IMG/VR virus record: IMGVR_UViG_3300046660_000097
Span: 1-39,980 of that record
Reading direction: 5' to 3' (one strand)
DNA length: 39,980 nt
Source: a virus
The notes under the pieces: model-generated
What the model was told of the DNA's origin: nothing
Seen by the model: only the letters and a program-made list of their open reading frames with translations
Database searches by the model: none
Shown here: in pieces, positions 1-5,774 of the stretch
Numbering within the stretch: position 1 is the stretch's first letter
How the letters are laid out: each line of letters begins with the position of its first letter
Program-made: the position numbers and the translations under genes

Positions 1-18
1 GGGGTGGGGTTGTGCGTT

Positions 19-447
19 TCATGGCTGCACCTGCTTGCTCATCGCGTCATCAATGTATTCATCAAGCTGGTTCTGGGTGCCAATTGCGTGCATTTCCATC
101 GACACTTCCGAACTGGCACCGCGTACAAACAGGTAGCGGTCGGAATTTCTCTTGAGTTCTGCGTGCTCCAAAAGCAGCCTCTCAACTTTTCGGCTCAGCC
201 ACCGAATGCGATCTTTAACTGCAGTCATCCAAGCAATTGGCGAGTGGTAGTCAGGATCGCCAGCGAGAATCCGTTGAACATCCAACACGCCGTCGTAATT
301 CATGAAGGCGCCATTTGCCAGCTCGTCGTCAGTAAGGTGGCCAAGAGCGAGCTGGGCGCGCTCAACGTTGTAGTGTCCAGCGTGTGGATCCGCTTCGCCT
401 TCCTGCTTCCATCGTGCAGATGGCGTACTTTTCGGTCCGTTCTTCAT
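19..447 (-). CDS. Hypothetical early phage protein, 142 aa
   Basis: This is a leftward early gene of unknown function. The ATG at 447 is chosen over the in-frame codon at 468 because a strong GGAGG lies 8 bases upstream of it. The product is soluble and polar, with no signal peptide or membrane segment. A basic N-terminus is followed by a central acidic, helical stretch and then a Lys/Arg/Leu-rich, possibly coiled-coil part around residues 85-105. A rho-independent terminator lies just upstream, so the gene is separated from the structured region before it and probably depends on read-through or antitermination. It reads toward the missing left end, where integrase is expected. I do not recognise a named family. 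Confidence 0.75.
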   Translation of the reverse strand: MKNGPKSTPSARWKQEGEADPHAGHYNVERAQLALGHLTDDELANGAFMNYDGVLDVQRILAGDPDYHSPIAWMTAVKDRIRWLSRKVERLLLEHAELKRNSDRYLFVRGASSEVSMEMHAIGTQNQLDEYIDDAMSKQVQP

Positions 448-469
448 CACACTCACCTCCAACCGCAAA

Positions 470-499
470 ATAAAAAGCCCGACACGTATGCCGGGCTTT
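470..499 (-). terminator. Rho-independent terminator, leftward
   Basis: Read on the minus strand, AAAGCCCG (499-492) pairs with CGGGCTTT (481-474) around a 10-base loop, followed by a run of T. It sits between the structured region at about 500-850 and the gene that starts at 447. It therefore either ends a short transcript or acts as a controlled terminator inside the leftward early operon. Confidence 0.75.
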
Positions 500-746
500 A
501 CTCACTCACGAAGACCTCCCTACGTGAGGGGATATTTGCCTCCTGCTGGAGGGCTTGGCTGTCTGTTACATGGCTGCAAATCCTCCGCGTTGAGTTGGGT
601 ATTGGTAGTGTGATCTGACCGGAGCTGATCCCGGCACGACTATTAGCGGCCTTAGTGACACCGGAGTTCCACCGGGGCGAAGGTTTCAGCCGCTTATTCT
701 TGGACTCGCCGTGGCCATCTGGGCGCTTACTCACTCTACCGGCCAC
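498..746 (-). CDS. Doubtful small basic ORF within a structured region
   Basis: This 82-codon open frame starts with GTG and has only a weak upstream GAGG at a poor distance. The first half is rich in Lys, Arg, Ser and Gly and could be a small nucleic-acid-binding protein. The second half runs through several hairpins and a long inverted repeat, and its codons do not look selected. Two other Shine-Dalgarno-like sites lie inside it: GGAGG ten bases before an ATG-TAA start-stop pair (571-566), and GGGAGG before a GTG-AGT-GAG-TAA mini-frame. The stretch may be a non-coding or leader RNA rather than a protein gene. No family is recognised. Confidence 0.25.
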   Translation of the reverse strand: MAGRVSKRPDGHGESKNKRLKPSPRWNSGVTKAANSRAGISSGQITLPIPNSTRRICSHVTDSQALQQEANIPSRREVFVSE

Positions 747-815
747 GATTCCCGCGATCCCTCAGGTCTTACACTTGCCCGTCAGCCCGGGCATTCAGAT
801 CACACTCCAATACCC
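597..815. repeat. Long-spaced near-perfect inverted repeat
   Basis: The 22 bases at 597-618 and the reverse complement of the 21 bases at 795-815 match except for one inserted base. The shared core is GTGTGATCTGA, preceded by GGTATTGG. The arms are about 176 bases apart and bracket the first half of the doubtful minus-strand frame at 498-746. In a leftward transcript they could form a long closing stem. Smaller hairpins lie further left, for example CTCACG 505-510 with CGTGAG 523-528. Confidence 0.6.
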
Positions 816-877
816 TCTCTAAACGAGTTTCCCCAGAGAGATATCGGGCCGTTGTGTACGGCGGACGATGGAGTGGG

Positions 878-1150
878 TTATTCCAGTACCAGCGAAATGG
901 CAGCGCGAGCCGTTTCAACGTCTTCTTCGACCATTCGGCCAGCATCACCGCAGTCGTTCAGCTCGCTTAGTGATACGTGCAGTTTTTGCAGTGCGGCCAG
1001 CAGGTCAGGCGCGGCGGCAATCAGCTTGGCGTTGGCTTGGCCTTCGTCATCCAAGACTCTTACTTCTGCGACCTTCCGTTCGCTTCCAGAAAGACTTCTG
1101 ATCACGCTGCCATATTTTGCCCAAGGCCCGGGCGTGTGTTTCGTTTCCAT
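878..1150 (-). CDS. Conserved phage protein, HTPGPW/AAPDLL family, 90 aa
   Basis: The start at 1150 has a good GGAG about nine bases upstream. The N-terminal HTPGPW motif (residues 5-10) and the central NAKLIAAAPDLLAALQ segment are hallmarks of a very widespread family of small phage early proteins whose function is not known. The C-terminal half is helical and acidic. The gene is transcribed leftward. Its leader carries two strong adjacent hairpins (1168-1246), the nearer ending only 17 bases before the start codon, so translation or mRNA stability is probably controlled there. The family assignment is confident; the role is unknown. Confidence 0.88.
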   Translation of the reverse strand: METKHTPGPWAKYGSVIRSLSGSERKVAEVRVLDDEGQANAKLIAAAPDLLAALQKLHVSLSELNDCGDAGRMVEEDVETARAAISLVLE

Positions 1151-1167
1151 GGTCTTGCTCCGTTCGT

Positions 1168-1246
1168 GGCTTTACAAGTGCTGTCTGGGGTTTAGACAGC
1201 ACTTGTAAAGCCAGATGGCGATCCTGAAACAGCAGGAAGCCATCTG
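1168..1246 (-). promoter_or_regulatory. Two adjacent hairpins upstream of the 878-1150 gene
   Basis: Bases 1168-1186 and 1194-1212 are a perfect 19-bp inverted repeat around a 7-base loop (GGGGTTT). Directly beside it, CAGATGGC (1212-1219) pairs with GCCATCTG (1239-1246), with inner CCTG/CAGG pairing. Neither hairpin is followed by a T-tract on the minus strand, so they are not ordinary terminators. They lie immediately upstream of the ribosome-binding site of the leftward gene starting at 1150. The stretch 1247-1385 further upstream contains no gene I can support. Confidence 0.7.
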
Positions 1247-1385
1247 ATATCCGGTCGCTCTCTACTGGAGGCGCGACTGGGTGTTGCGTTAGAGGTGGGT
1301 GATGTAGGTGGCCTCGTTGCGAGGAGTGTTGCTTCGTCCACATCCCAAATCGCCCTCGTCGAAGGCGCTTCAGTGATGCTTTCTG

Positions 1386-1589
1386 TTATGCAGTCCTTAG
1401 ATCTTTGATCCACTTGTCCCTCGCCTGGGCGTCCCTGACGTATTCAGTTGCCCGGCATTCAGCCTTCAGCTTTCCGACCCAATCGCCGGCCGCTTTGCAC
1501 TTCGCCGCCTCGGATCGAGCCGCCTTTGCGTGAGCCCGGAGGTTCTTTGCCTCGGCCCGAAAGCGGGGAATGTCTTCTTTCGTCAGCAT
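1386..1589 (-). CDS. Small hypothetical phage protein, 67 aa
   Basis: The start at ATG 1589 is preferred because GGGAG lies about nine bases upstream; the longer frame to 1625 lacks a site. The product is highly charged (Lys/Arg and Glu/Asp), Ala-rich and almost entirely helical in composition, with a KNLRAHAKAARSEAAKCKAA segment typical of a short coiled coil. There is no membrane segment and no known motif. It is part of the leftward early cluster, downstream of the operator-like sequences at 1846-1905. The function is unknown. Confidence 0.7.
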   Translation of the reverse strand: MLTKEDIPRFRAEAKNLRAHAKAARSEAAKCKAAGDWVGKLKAECRATEYVRDAQARDKWIKDLRTA

Positions 1590-1635
1590 CTTGGTATCTC
1601 CCGTTGATTTCCAATGCCGCCTCATAGAAGCGGCA

Positions 1636-1806
1636 TCAGTAAATCTGTGGGTGTTTCACACCGTGACCCGCTACTGGCTGGTCACCGGCTTGAATCTCAG
1701 ATTGTTTTTCCAGCCGCGACCCTGTCCGCCAGAAAACTGCTTTCGGTGCTTTACGCTGCACACCCGGGTCAGTTGCCAACCCTCTGAACCGTTGAGGCCG
1801 GTTCAT
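1636..1806 (-). CDS. Possible small basic protein, 56 aa
   Basis: An ATG at 1806 opens a 56-codon frame rich in Arg, Lys, Gln and Pro, with the start RPQRFRGLATDPG. The upstream AGG is weak and the longer frame depends on a TTG with no ribosome site, so the start is uncertain. It would be the first gene leftward of the operator-like cluster at 1846-1905. No family is recognised and coding is only weakly supported. If it is not coding, 1590-1845 holds no gene. Confidence 0.35.
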   Translation of the reverse strand: MNRPQRFRGLATDPGVQRKAPKAVFWRTGSRLEKQSEIQAGDQPVAGHGVKHPQIY

Positions 1807-1845
1807 CGCTGCCTGTGTTCGCCGTGTTTCGTTTGGCTTGAGGTC

Positions 1846-1905
1846 AAAGTTACAACCTAAAGTTACAGTGCGCAAGTGGTTTGGTTGTAAATTTTTCAAC
1901 TTTGG
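1846..1905. promoter_or_regulatory. Operator-like repeat cluster (left)
   Basis: AAAGTTACA occurs at 1846-1854 and again 13 bases on at 1859-1867. GGTTGTAAATTT follows at 1883-1894, with CAACTTTGG next to it. The same words recur in the repressor/Cro intergenic region (GTTGTAAATTT at 2983, and GGTTGTAATTGTAACTTTGAG at 3040-3060). The simplest reading is a left operator and promoter region bound by the same repressor, driving the leftward early genes. No promoter hexamers are convincing by eye. Confidence 0.5.
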
Positions 1906-1950
1906 TTATCGCCTCAGGAAATTCAGTAACTTGCAGTTGTTTTTAGGGGC

Positions 1951-1976
1951 GAAAAAAAGCCCGCTGGCGGCGGGCT
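1951..1976 (-). terminator. Rho-independent terminator of the repressor operon
   Basis: On the minus strand AGCCCGC pairs with GCGGGCT around a 5-base loop and is followed by seven T (complement of 1952-1958). It lies about 45 bases after the stop of the small membrane protein gene (2022-2240). It closes the two-gene repressor operon and insulates it from the left operator region. Confidence 0.85.
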
Positions 1977-2021
1977 AGGTTCTGAAAATTGGTATTAATC
2001 CCAAAATTATAGGGCTGACCG

Positions 2022-2240
2022 CTACCCGGCTGACTGCTCGGCTAGTTTTTGCGTCAGCCGATCCGCTGCTGCCCGCGCCTCGGAGGCTTCAATCGCGGCG
2101 TCAGCGATCTGCGTTTGCAGGCTGACAAGAAGCGGATCAATGGCGTCAATTCGTCGTGTCAATTGTCGCAAGCTGTTGCGGATCTCAAATAACAGGTAGA
2201 GCGCCATCGTTGCGAAGATGGCAGCGACGAAATAACCCAT
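2022..2240 (-). CDS. Small membrane protein with coiled coil, 72 aa
   Basis: The start at ATG 2240 has GAGGA about nine bases upstream and lies ten bases after the repressor stop codon, so the two genes are co-transcribed and probably translationally coupled. Residues 2-18 form one hydrophobic transmembrane helix (GYFVAAIFATMALYLLF). The rest is a heptad-like helix rich in Leu, Ile, Ala and charged residues, ending near the C-terminus. The position beside the repressor means it is probably made in the lysogen. It might be a lysogenic-conversion or exclusion protein, but that is inference from position only. Confidence 0.75.
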   Translation of the reverse strand: MGYFVAAIFATMALYLLFEIRNSLRQLTRRIDAIDPLLVSLQTQIADAAIEASEARAAADRLTQKLAEQSAG

Positions 2241-2250
2241 AGCATGTTCC

Positions 2251-2961
2251 TCAGTGAAATCCGCCAGACCAGAACACCCGGCCCAGTACCGCAAGCTCCT
2301 GTTCCTCGATCTGCTGCGCGGTGTATTCCTCGTCTTGATGCTCGTCGCGGTTGAAGCTGCGCAACCTTAGTCCACCACCAGGGAGGCGGTAGAGCTGTTT
2401 AACGCGAAGTTGGCCGGCGTGGTTTATTGCGTACATATCGCCATCGACCACTTTGGTGCTTGTCGTATCGATCGCGACCGTTGAGCCGTTGCGCAACACC
2501 GGCTCCATGCTATTACCTGCAACCGTCACGCACCTAGCGCCGGCTGGGTCAACACCCTTATTCCTCAGGCTGATACGGCCAAACCGAAGCTTTCGGTTTG
2601 ACGATTCTTCGACAGCTGTCCGACCGCTACCAGCCGACAGCTCGACCTCTTTTAGAAATGGCACGTACACCTCATCCACATCCAGAGGCGTTTCGTCATC
2701 CCAGACGTCGATTGGCCCAAGCAACTCCGCATTGGGTTCGATCACTGCGGTCCTTGCAGGCAAATCGCCAGTGATAAGAAACCCAACTGTAGTTGATAAA
2801 GCGGCGGCTATTTCGTCCAGCCGACGCCCGCGGGGTACGGACACCTCAGATTCCCACTTCTGGACGGCCTGAGGCGTGACTGAGAGCCGGCGCGCCAGCT
2901 CCGACCTGTTCAGCCCTGCGTGTTCTCGTTTTTGCGCTATGCGCTTACCTAATGTGCTCAT
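2251..2961 (-). CDS. CI-type phage repressor, self-cleaving (XRE HTH plus S24 peptidase)
   Basis: This is the lysogeny repressor, 236 aa. Residues 3-58 are an XRE helix-turn-helix (SELARRLSVTPQAVQKWESE). The C-terminal half is a LexA/UmuD-type S24 peptidase with the Ser nucleophile at 151 (GNSMEP) and the Lys base near 188 (LRVKQL). The Ala110-Gly111 bond (ELSAGSG) is the likely RecA-stimulated autocleavage site, so prophage induction should respond to the SOS system. The start at 2961 fits the HTH; no Shine-Dalgarno precedes it, and a CATTAT sequence only a few bases upstream could be a -10 box for a leaderless mRNA. It is divergent from the Cro-like gene and binds the region between them by inference. 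Confidence 0.95.
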   Translation of the reverse strand: MSTLGKRIAQKREHAGLNRSELARRLSVTPQAVQKWESEVSVPRGRRLDEIAAALSTTVGFLITGDLPARTAVIEPNAELLGPIDVWDDETPLDVDEVYVPFLKEVELSAGSGRTAVEESSNRKLRFGRISLRNKGVDPAGARCVTVAGNSMEPVLRNGSTVAIDTTSTKVVDGDMYAINHAGQLRVKQLYRLPGGGLRLRSFNRDEHQDEEYTAQQIEEQELAVLGRVFWSGGFH

Positions 2962-2982
2962 CAGCAAATAATGCAACCCGTA

Positions 2983-3060
2983 GTTGTAAATTTCACTGTG
3001 AATGTAAGTTGTAGTTTTTCCGCGACTGCGATAACCTCTGGTTGTAATTGTAACTTTGAG
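2983..3060. promoter_or_regulatory. Operator/promoter region between repressor and Cro-like gene
   Basis: This intergenic stretch contains GTTGTAAATTT (2983-2993), a TTCACTGTGAA palindrome (2992-3002), AAGTTGTAG (3006-3014) and GGTTGTAATTGTAACTTTGAG (3040-3060). The GTTGTAA/TTACAAC word is repeated here and in the left cluster at 1846-1905, as expected for OR and OL of a lambda-type switch. TTGTAG (3009-3014) and TAACCT, spaced 17 bases, are a weak candidate for the rightward promoter. Exact operator limits cannot be set by eye. Confidence 0.65.
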
Positions 3061-3067
3061 GTTCAAA

Positions 3068-3280
3068 ATGGAAGAGCTACCTATCTGTAAGGCGGTCAAG
3101 GCTCTTGGCCGTGGCGGCCAGTCCGCCCTTGCTCGCCTCCTCAAGGTCACTCCTCAGGCGGTGCAGAAAATGTGCGCCTCCGGGCGTGTCCCTGCCGAGC
3201 GAGTTCTCGAAATCGAAAAGGCTACTGGCGTTTCTCGCCATGAGCTTCGTCCCGACATCTACCCACCTATCGCTGCATAA
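3068..3280 (+). CDS. Cro-like YdaS-family DNA-binding protein
   Basis: This is the first rightward early gene, 70 aa, with ATG 3068 preceded by GAGG at a good distance. The upstream TTG at 3056 is rejected. The helix-turn-helix covers residues 15-45 (SALARLLKVTPQAVQKMCAS), followed by GRVPAERVLEIEKATGVSR and an Arg-Pro-Asp tail typical of the YdaS/Cro family of prophage regulators. Its place opposite the repressor gene makes it the functional Cro. It should bind the shared operators at 2983-3060 and favour lytic growth. Confidence 0.88.
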   Translation: MEELPICKAVKALGRGGQSALARLLKVTPQAVQKMCASGRVPAERVLEIEKATGVSRHELRPDIYPPIAA

Positions 3281-3309
3281 CCCCTTCGTACAACAAAGGA
3301 GCCTCACCA

Positions 3310-3504
3310 ATGGCAGATGAACCACGGAAAAACAAAAAGCACGTCAACCAACTCAAGGTCCTGCTCGACGACGAGTTCGACGGCCTTCTGGACTATGCAG
3401 CCCAAATTCATGGGACCAAGAAGGGTGTACTCGCCCGAGAGGTTTTGAAGTCTTGGCTCCATGACCTTGTTGGCAAGTCTATCCGCGATGACCGTGCGGC
3501 CTGA
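3310..3504 (+). CDS. Ribbon-helix-helix (CopG/Arc-like) regulator, 64 aa
   Basis: The gene has a good AAGGAG nine bases before ATG 3310. The pattern is that of a ribbon-helix-helix protein: a short beta strand (residues 12-18, NQLKVLL), a helix (DEFDGLLDYAAQI), then a turn and a second helix (KGVLAREVLKSWLHDLV). Such dimers bind short tandem direct repeats. Three 11-bp tandem repeats lie just downstream (3512-3543) and could be its own operator. It would regulate the early operon; the role is inferred from fold and position. Confidence 0.75.
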   Translation: MADEPRKNKKHVNQLKVLLDDEFDGLLDYAAQIHGTKKGVLAREVLKSWLHDLVGKSIRDDRAA

Positions 3505-3511
3505 AGCGAAA

Positions 3512-3543
3512 CAGTAGGGACCCAGTAGGGACCCGGTAAGGAC
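3512..3543 (+). repeat. Three tandem 11-bp direct repeats
   Basis: AGTAGGGACCC at 3512-3522 is repeated exactly at 3523-3533 and again imperfectly as GGTAAGGACC(G) from 3534. The array lies between the RHH gene and the next small gene, overlapping the latter's leader. An 11-bp period is one helical turn, which suits cooperative binding of RHH dimers. An RNA antitermination site is an alternative. Confidence 0.7.
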
Positions 3544-3553
3544 CGGAGGCCGT

Positions 3554-3748
3554 ATGCCAGATGAGAAGGGCATGGAGCTTGGAGAGTTGCTTGATCCGGA
3601 AGAGTTGAAATTGCTGGAGGCTGAAGCGGCGAAACGGGGGATGTCACCCGAGGAGCTGGCAAAGCTTGGAATCCAGCAGGAATTGACCAGAAGGACAAGG
3701 CCAAGAGCTATGACAGGAACGATTCAAGCGTTCCGAAAGAATACCTAA
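3554..3748 (+). CDS. Small hypothetical early protein, 64 aa
   Basis: ATG 3554 follows GGAGG at about five bases. The product is charged and helical. It contains two DPEEL/SPEELAKLG-type acidic helices, a basic middle (TRRTRPRAM) and a basic tail. It could be a small DNA-binding protein of the RHH or CII-like sort, but no motif is decisive. It lies between the immunity region and the replication genes, the usual place of cII-like regulators. Function unknown. Confidence 0.65.
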   Translation: MPDEKGMELGELLDPEELKLLEAEAAKRGMSPEELAKLGIQQELTRRTRPRAMTGTIQAFRKNT

Positions 3749-3760
3749 ATCACACGCACA

Positions 3761-3785
3761 AAAAAGCCACCGGGCAAGGGTGGCT
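3761..3785. terminator. Hairpin between immunity and replication genes
   Basis: AGCCACC (3765-3771) pairs with GGTGGCT (3779-3785) around a 7-base loop. On the plus strand the following bases (CTTCC) are a poor T-tract. On the minus strand it is followed by six T. It could act as a weak rightward attenuator of the tR1 kind, or stop leftward transcripts before they enter the repressor region. Confidence 0.5.
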
Positions 3786-3816
3786 CTTCCTACAGCAAAG
3801 TTCAGCGAGATCAATT

Positions 3817-4773
3817 ATGGCAGCACTACATGCGATAAGCAAAGGTCGGTTGAGGATGCAACTCACTGAGTTAGCCGGAAGCGCCGTTGCCGTGTATCCG
3901 GCATTCAGGCGTGTATTAGGCCTGAGCGCTTCGGTGGCTCAGTTTCTGTCCCAGGCTGTCTACTGGACTGAGAAGACCAATGATGGCTGGTTCTACAAGA
4001 CCGAGTCAGAGTGGGAAGAGGAGATCGGGCTGTCGAACAAAGAAGTTCGCACCGCTCGCCGCTGCCTTGCTCAGATCCAGCTCCTGTCCGAGGTGCGCAA
4101 GGGCGTTCCTGCCAAGATGCATTTTCGTATAGATACCGAGCTGTTGCTGGGTTATCTGTCAGGCGAAACATCACTTCCAGTCCTGCCCAAAGAGAACAAC
4201 AAGTCCTGCCCAAAAGGCACAACTGGTTCTTCCCTTGCAGCACAACTTGTCCTGCCTGAAGGGTATGACAAGTGCGGCCCTAACGGCACAACTATTACAG
4301 AGATTACACAGAAGACTACAGCAGAGACTACGGCAGTGGTGCTCGCTCCAGCTTCGCCGAAGCGTGCCGCGAAAAAAATAGACGCCGCAGAGTCTGATCG
4401 GCAAGAAGCATGCCGTGAGATCTGGTCTTCCTACTCCGCCGCATACCAAGCGCGCTACCAAGCCGCCCCCGTACGCAATGCCAAGGTAAACCGCAACGTT
4501 GTTGACCTCTGGAAGCGTCTTGGCTCGGAAGCCGCTGCGGTAGCCGAATTCTACGTTGGCATCAACGACTCCTACTTGATCCGCAATTGCCACGACCTCG
4601 GTTCCCTGCTGGCCAAGGCAGAGTCGTATCGCACCCAGTGGGCGACCAATCGCCAGATGAACGCCACAACTGCCCAGCAGATTGAGCGCAAACAGGCAAA
4701 CCTTCAGGCCGGGCAAGAAGCCGCCCAGCGAATCATGAGCCGCGAAGGGAGGAAGGAAAATGAATTCCTCTAA
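3817..4773 (+). CDS. Phage replication initiator, lambda O-like role
   Basis: This 318-aa protein has an N-terminal winged-helix domain (residues about 25-105, with SASVAQFLSQAVYW, LSNKEVRTARRCLAQ and MHFRIDTELL) like that of phage replication and DnaD/DnaT-type proteins. A low-complexity Thr/Lys/Gly linker (about 120-190) and a helical C-terminal domain follow. The linker is encoded by five iterons (4180-4292), so the gene contains its own probable origin, as lambda O does. It should bind the iterons and recruit the helicase loader encoded just downstream, whose start overlaps this gene by 14 bases. The start at 3817 lacks a strong ribosome site; an in-frame ATG at 3856 is a less likely alternative. 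Exact family not named. Confidence 0.82.
   Translation: MAALHAISKGRLRMQLTELAGSAVAVYPAFRRVLGLSASVAQFLSQAVYWTEKTNDGWFYKTESEWEEEIGLSNKEVRTARRCLAQIQLLSEVRKGVPAKMHFRIDTELLLGYLSGETSLPVLPKENNKSCPKGTTGSSLAAQLVLPEGYDKCGPNGTTITEITQKTTAETTAVVLAPASPKRAAKKIDAAESDRQEACREIWSSYSAAYQARYQAAPVRNAKVNRNVVDLWKRLGSEAAAVAEFYVGINDSYLIRNCHDLGSLLAKAESYRTQWATNRQMNATTAQQIERKQANLQAGQEAAQRIMSREGRKENEFL
4180..4292 (+). repeat. Five iterons at 23-bp spacing, probable replication origin
   Basis: Copies begin at 4180, 4203, 4226, 4249 and 4272, exactly 23 bases apart. The pattern is GTCCTGCCC, four variable bases, then GGCACAAC. The copy at 4203 fits it completely. Those at 4180, 4249 and 4272 differ at several positions, and the one at 4226 keeps about two thirds of it. 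TGCC and GGCA inside the unit form a small dyad, as in lambda iterons. The period is not a multiple of three, so the repeat is a DNA feature rather than a protein repeat. An A-rich stretch (about 4290-4330) follows and could be the unwinding element. Confidence 0.75.
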
Positions 4774-5566
4774 TCGCATGACTACCGAACAAATCGCCAG
4801 GCTTGCGCTGGCTATCGCTGCCACGGCTGAAGTACTCGGCCAGACAATCACTACTGATGCCGCCGAGATGATGGCTGACGACCTCGCTGACTATCCGGCT
4901 GATGTCATCGGCTCGTCGCTCAAGGCGTGCCGCCGCGAACTGACAGGCAAGCTGACTTTGGCCGCGATCCTTCAGCGCATTCAGGCCGCTGACGGTCGCC
5001 CAGGCAAGGATGAGGCGTGGTCAATCGCACTTGAAGCGAGCGACGAGAGCGCAACTGTGGTGATGACTGCTGAAATCTTGCAGGCCATGACCGCCGCACA
5101 GCCTGTACTCGACCTTGGCGATAAGATCGGCGCGCGAATGGCCTTCATGAGCGCCTACGAGCGCCTTGTGACATCGGCCAGAGCCGAGGCAATTCCAGTC
5201 ACTTGGAGCGTATCCCTCGGGTTCGATTCTGCGCGCCGCGTGACCGCCATCGAATCGGCTGTGCGGATGCAGCTCATCAGCCAGCAGGCCGGCGCTCAAT
5301 ACCTGTCCGACCTGCGCATCGCTCCGATCACCAGCGACGGCCAAGCAATCGCCGGGCTGATCACGGGGAAGGTCGTGCAGCCATCGCCGAAGCTGCGGGA
5401 AAAGCTCGCCGAAGTCCGCTCAATCGTCACCGCCGCCAAGGCTCGCCAAGACCGCGAAAAACTCAAGCAGGCCCAAGCCAACCGGGTCGACACATACCTG
5501 CGCAAACGCCAAGCACGGGCTGCGATTGCTGCGCTTCAGGATCAGGAGAACTCCAATGGCCGATGA
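4760..5566 (+). CDS. Putative replication protein in helicase-loader position, 268 aa
   Basis: The start at 4760 follows GGAGGAAGG and overlaps the initiator gene by 14 bases, so the two are translationally coupled. The N-terminal 75 residues are helical, with the MADDLADYPADVIGSSLKAC pattern seen in phage and plasmid proteins that act with helicases. The middle is Ala-rich. The C-terminal 60 residues are a strongly charged Lys/Arg/Gln/Ala helix. No Walker motif is present, so it is not a DnaC-type ATPase. By position it is the lambda P counterpart, which loads the host DnaB helicase at the iterons; this is inference. Confidence 0.75.
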   Translation: MNSSNRMTTEQIARLALAIAATAEVLGQTITTDAAEMMADDLADYPADVIGSSLKACRRELTGKLTLAAILQRIQAADGRPGKDEAWSIALEASDESATVVMTAEILQAMTAAQPVLDLGDKIGARMAFMSAYERLVTSARAEAIPVTWSVSLGFDSARRVTAIESAVRMQLISQQAGAQYLSDLRIAPITSDGQAIAGLITGKVVQPSPKLREKLAEVRSIVTAAKARQDREKLKQAQANRVDTYLRKRQARAAIAALQDQENSNGR

Positions 5567-5774
5567 CATCGACATCGCGCAAGAGCGCATCGAGGCCGAC
5601 ATGGCCCACCGAATTGCTACGCGCACCGTTTACACCGGCATCAGCGCCTTTGAGTGCGAGGAGTGCTCAGAGGAGATCCCTGAAGGCCGTCGCAATGCGG
5701 TCAAGGGCGTGAAGCTGTGCGTGGGTTGTGCTGAGCGGGTGGCGCTGGTGAAGCAGGGAGTGCGCAGAGCATGA
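5556..5774 (+). CDS. TraR/DksA-family zinc-finger protein, 72 aa
   Basis: ATG 5556 follows AGGAGA and overlaps the previous gene by 11 bases. The protein has an N-terminal helix with a DIDIAQERIEADMAHRI pattern and a C4 zinc finger with Cys34, Cys37, Cys55 and Cys58 (CEEC and CVGC), followed by a short basic tail. Size and motif match the short TraR branch of the DksA family. TraR binds the secondary channel of RNA polymerase and mimics DksA with ppGpp. The phage copy probably shifts host transcription during lytic growth. Confidence 0.9.
   Translation: MADDIDIAQERIEADMAHRIATRTVYTGISAFECEECSEEIPEGRRNAVKGVKLCVGCAERVALVKQGVRRA

Noticed and set aside
1192-1413. Minus-strand 73-codon ORF starting at a GTG
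   Set aside because: It overlaps the end of a better gene, has no ribosome-binding site, and runs through both strong hairpins at 1168-1246.
3056-3067. TTG start extending the Cro-like gene by four codons
   Set aside because: The ATG at 3068 has GAGG at the proper distance and fits the family start.
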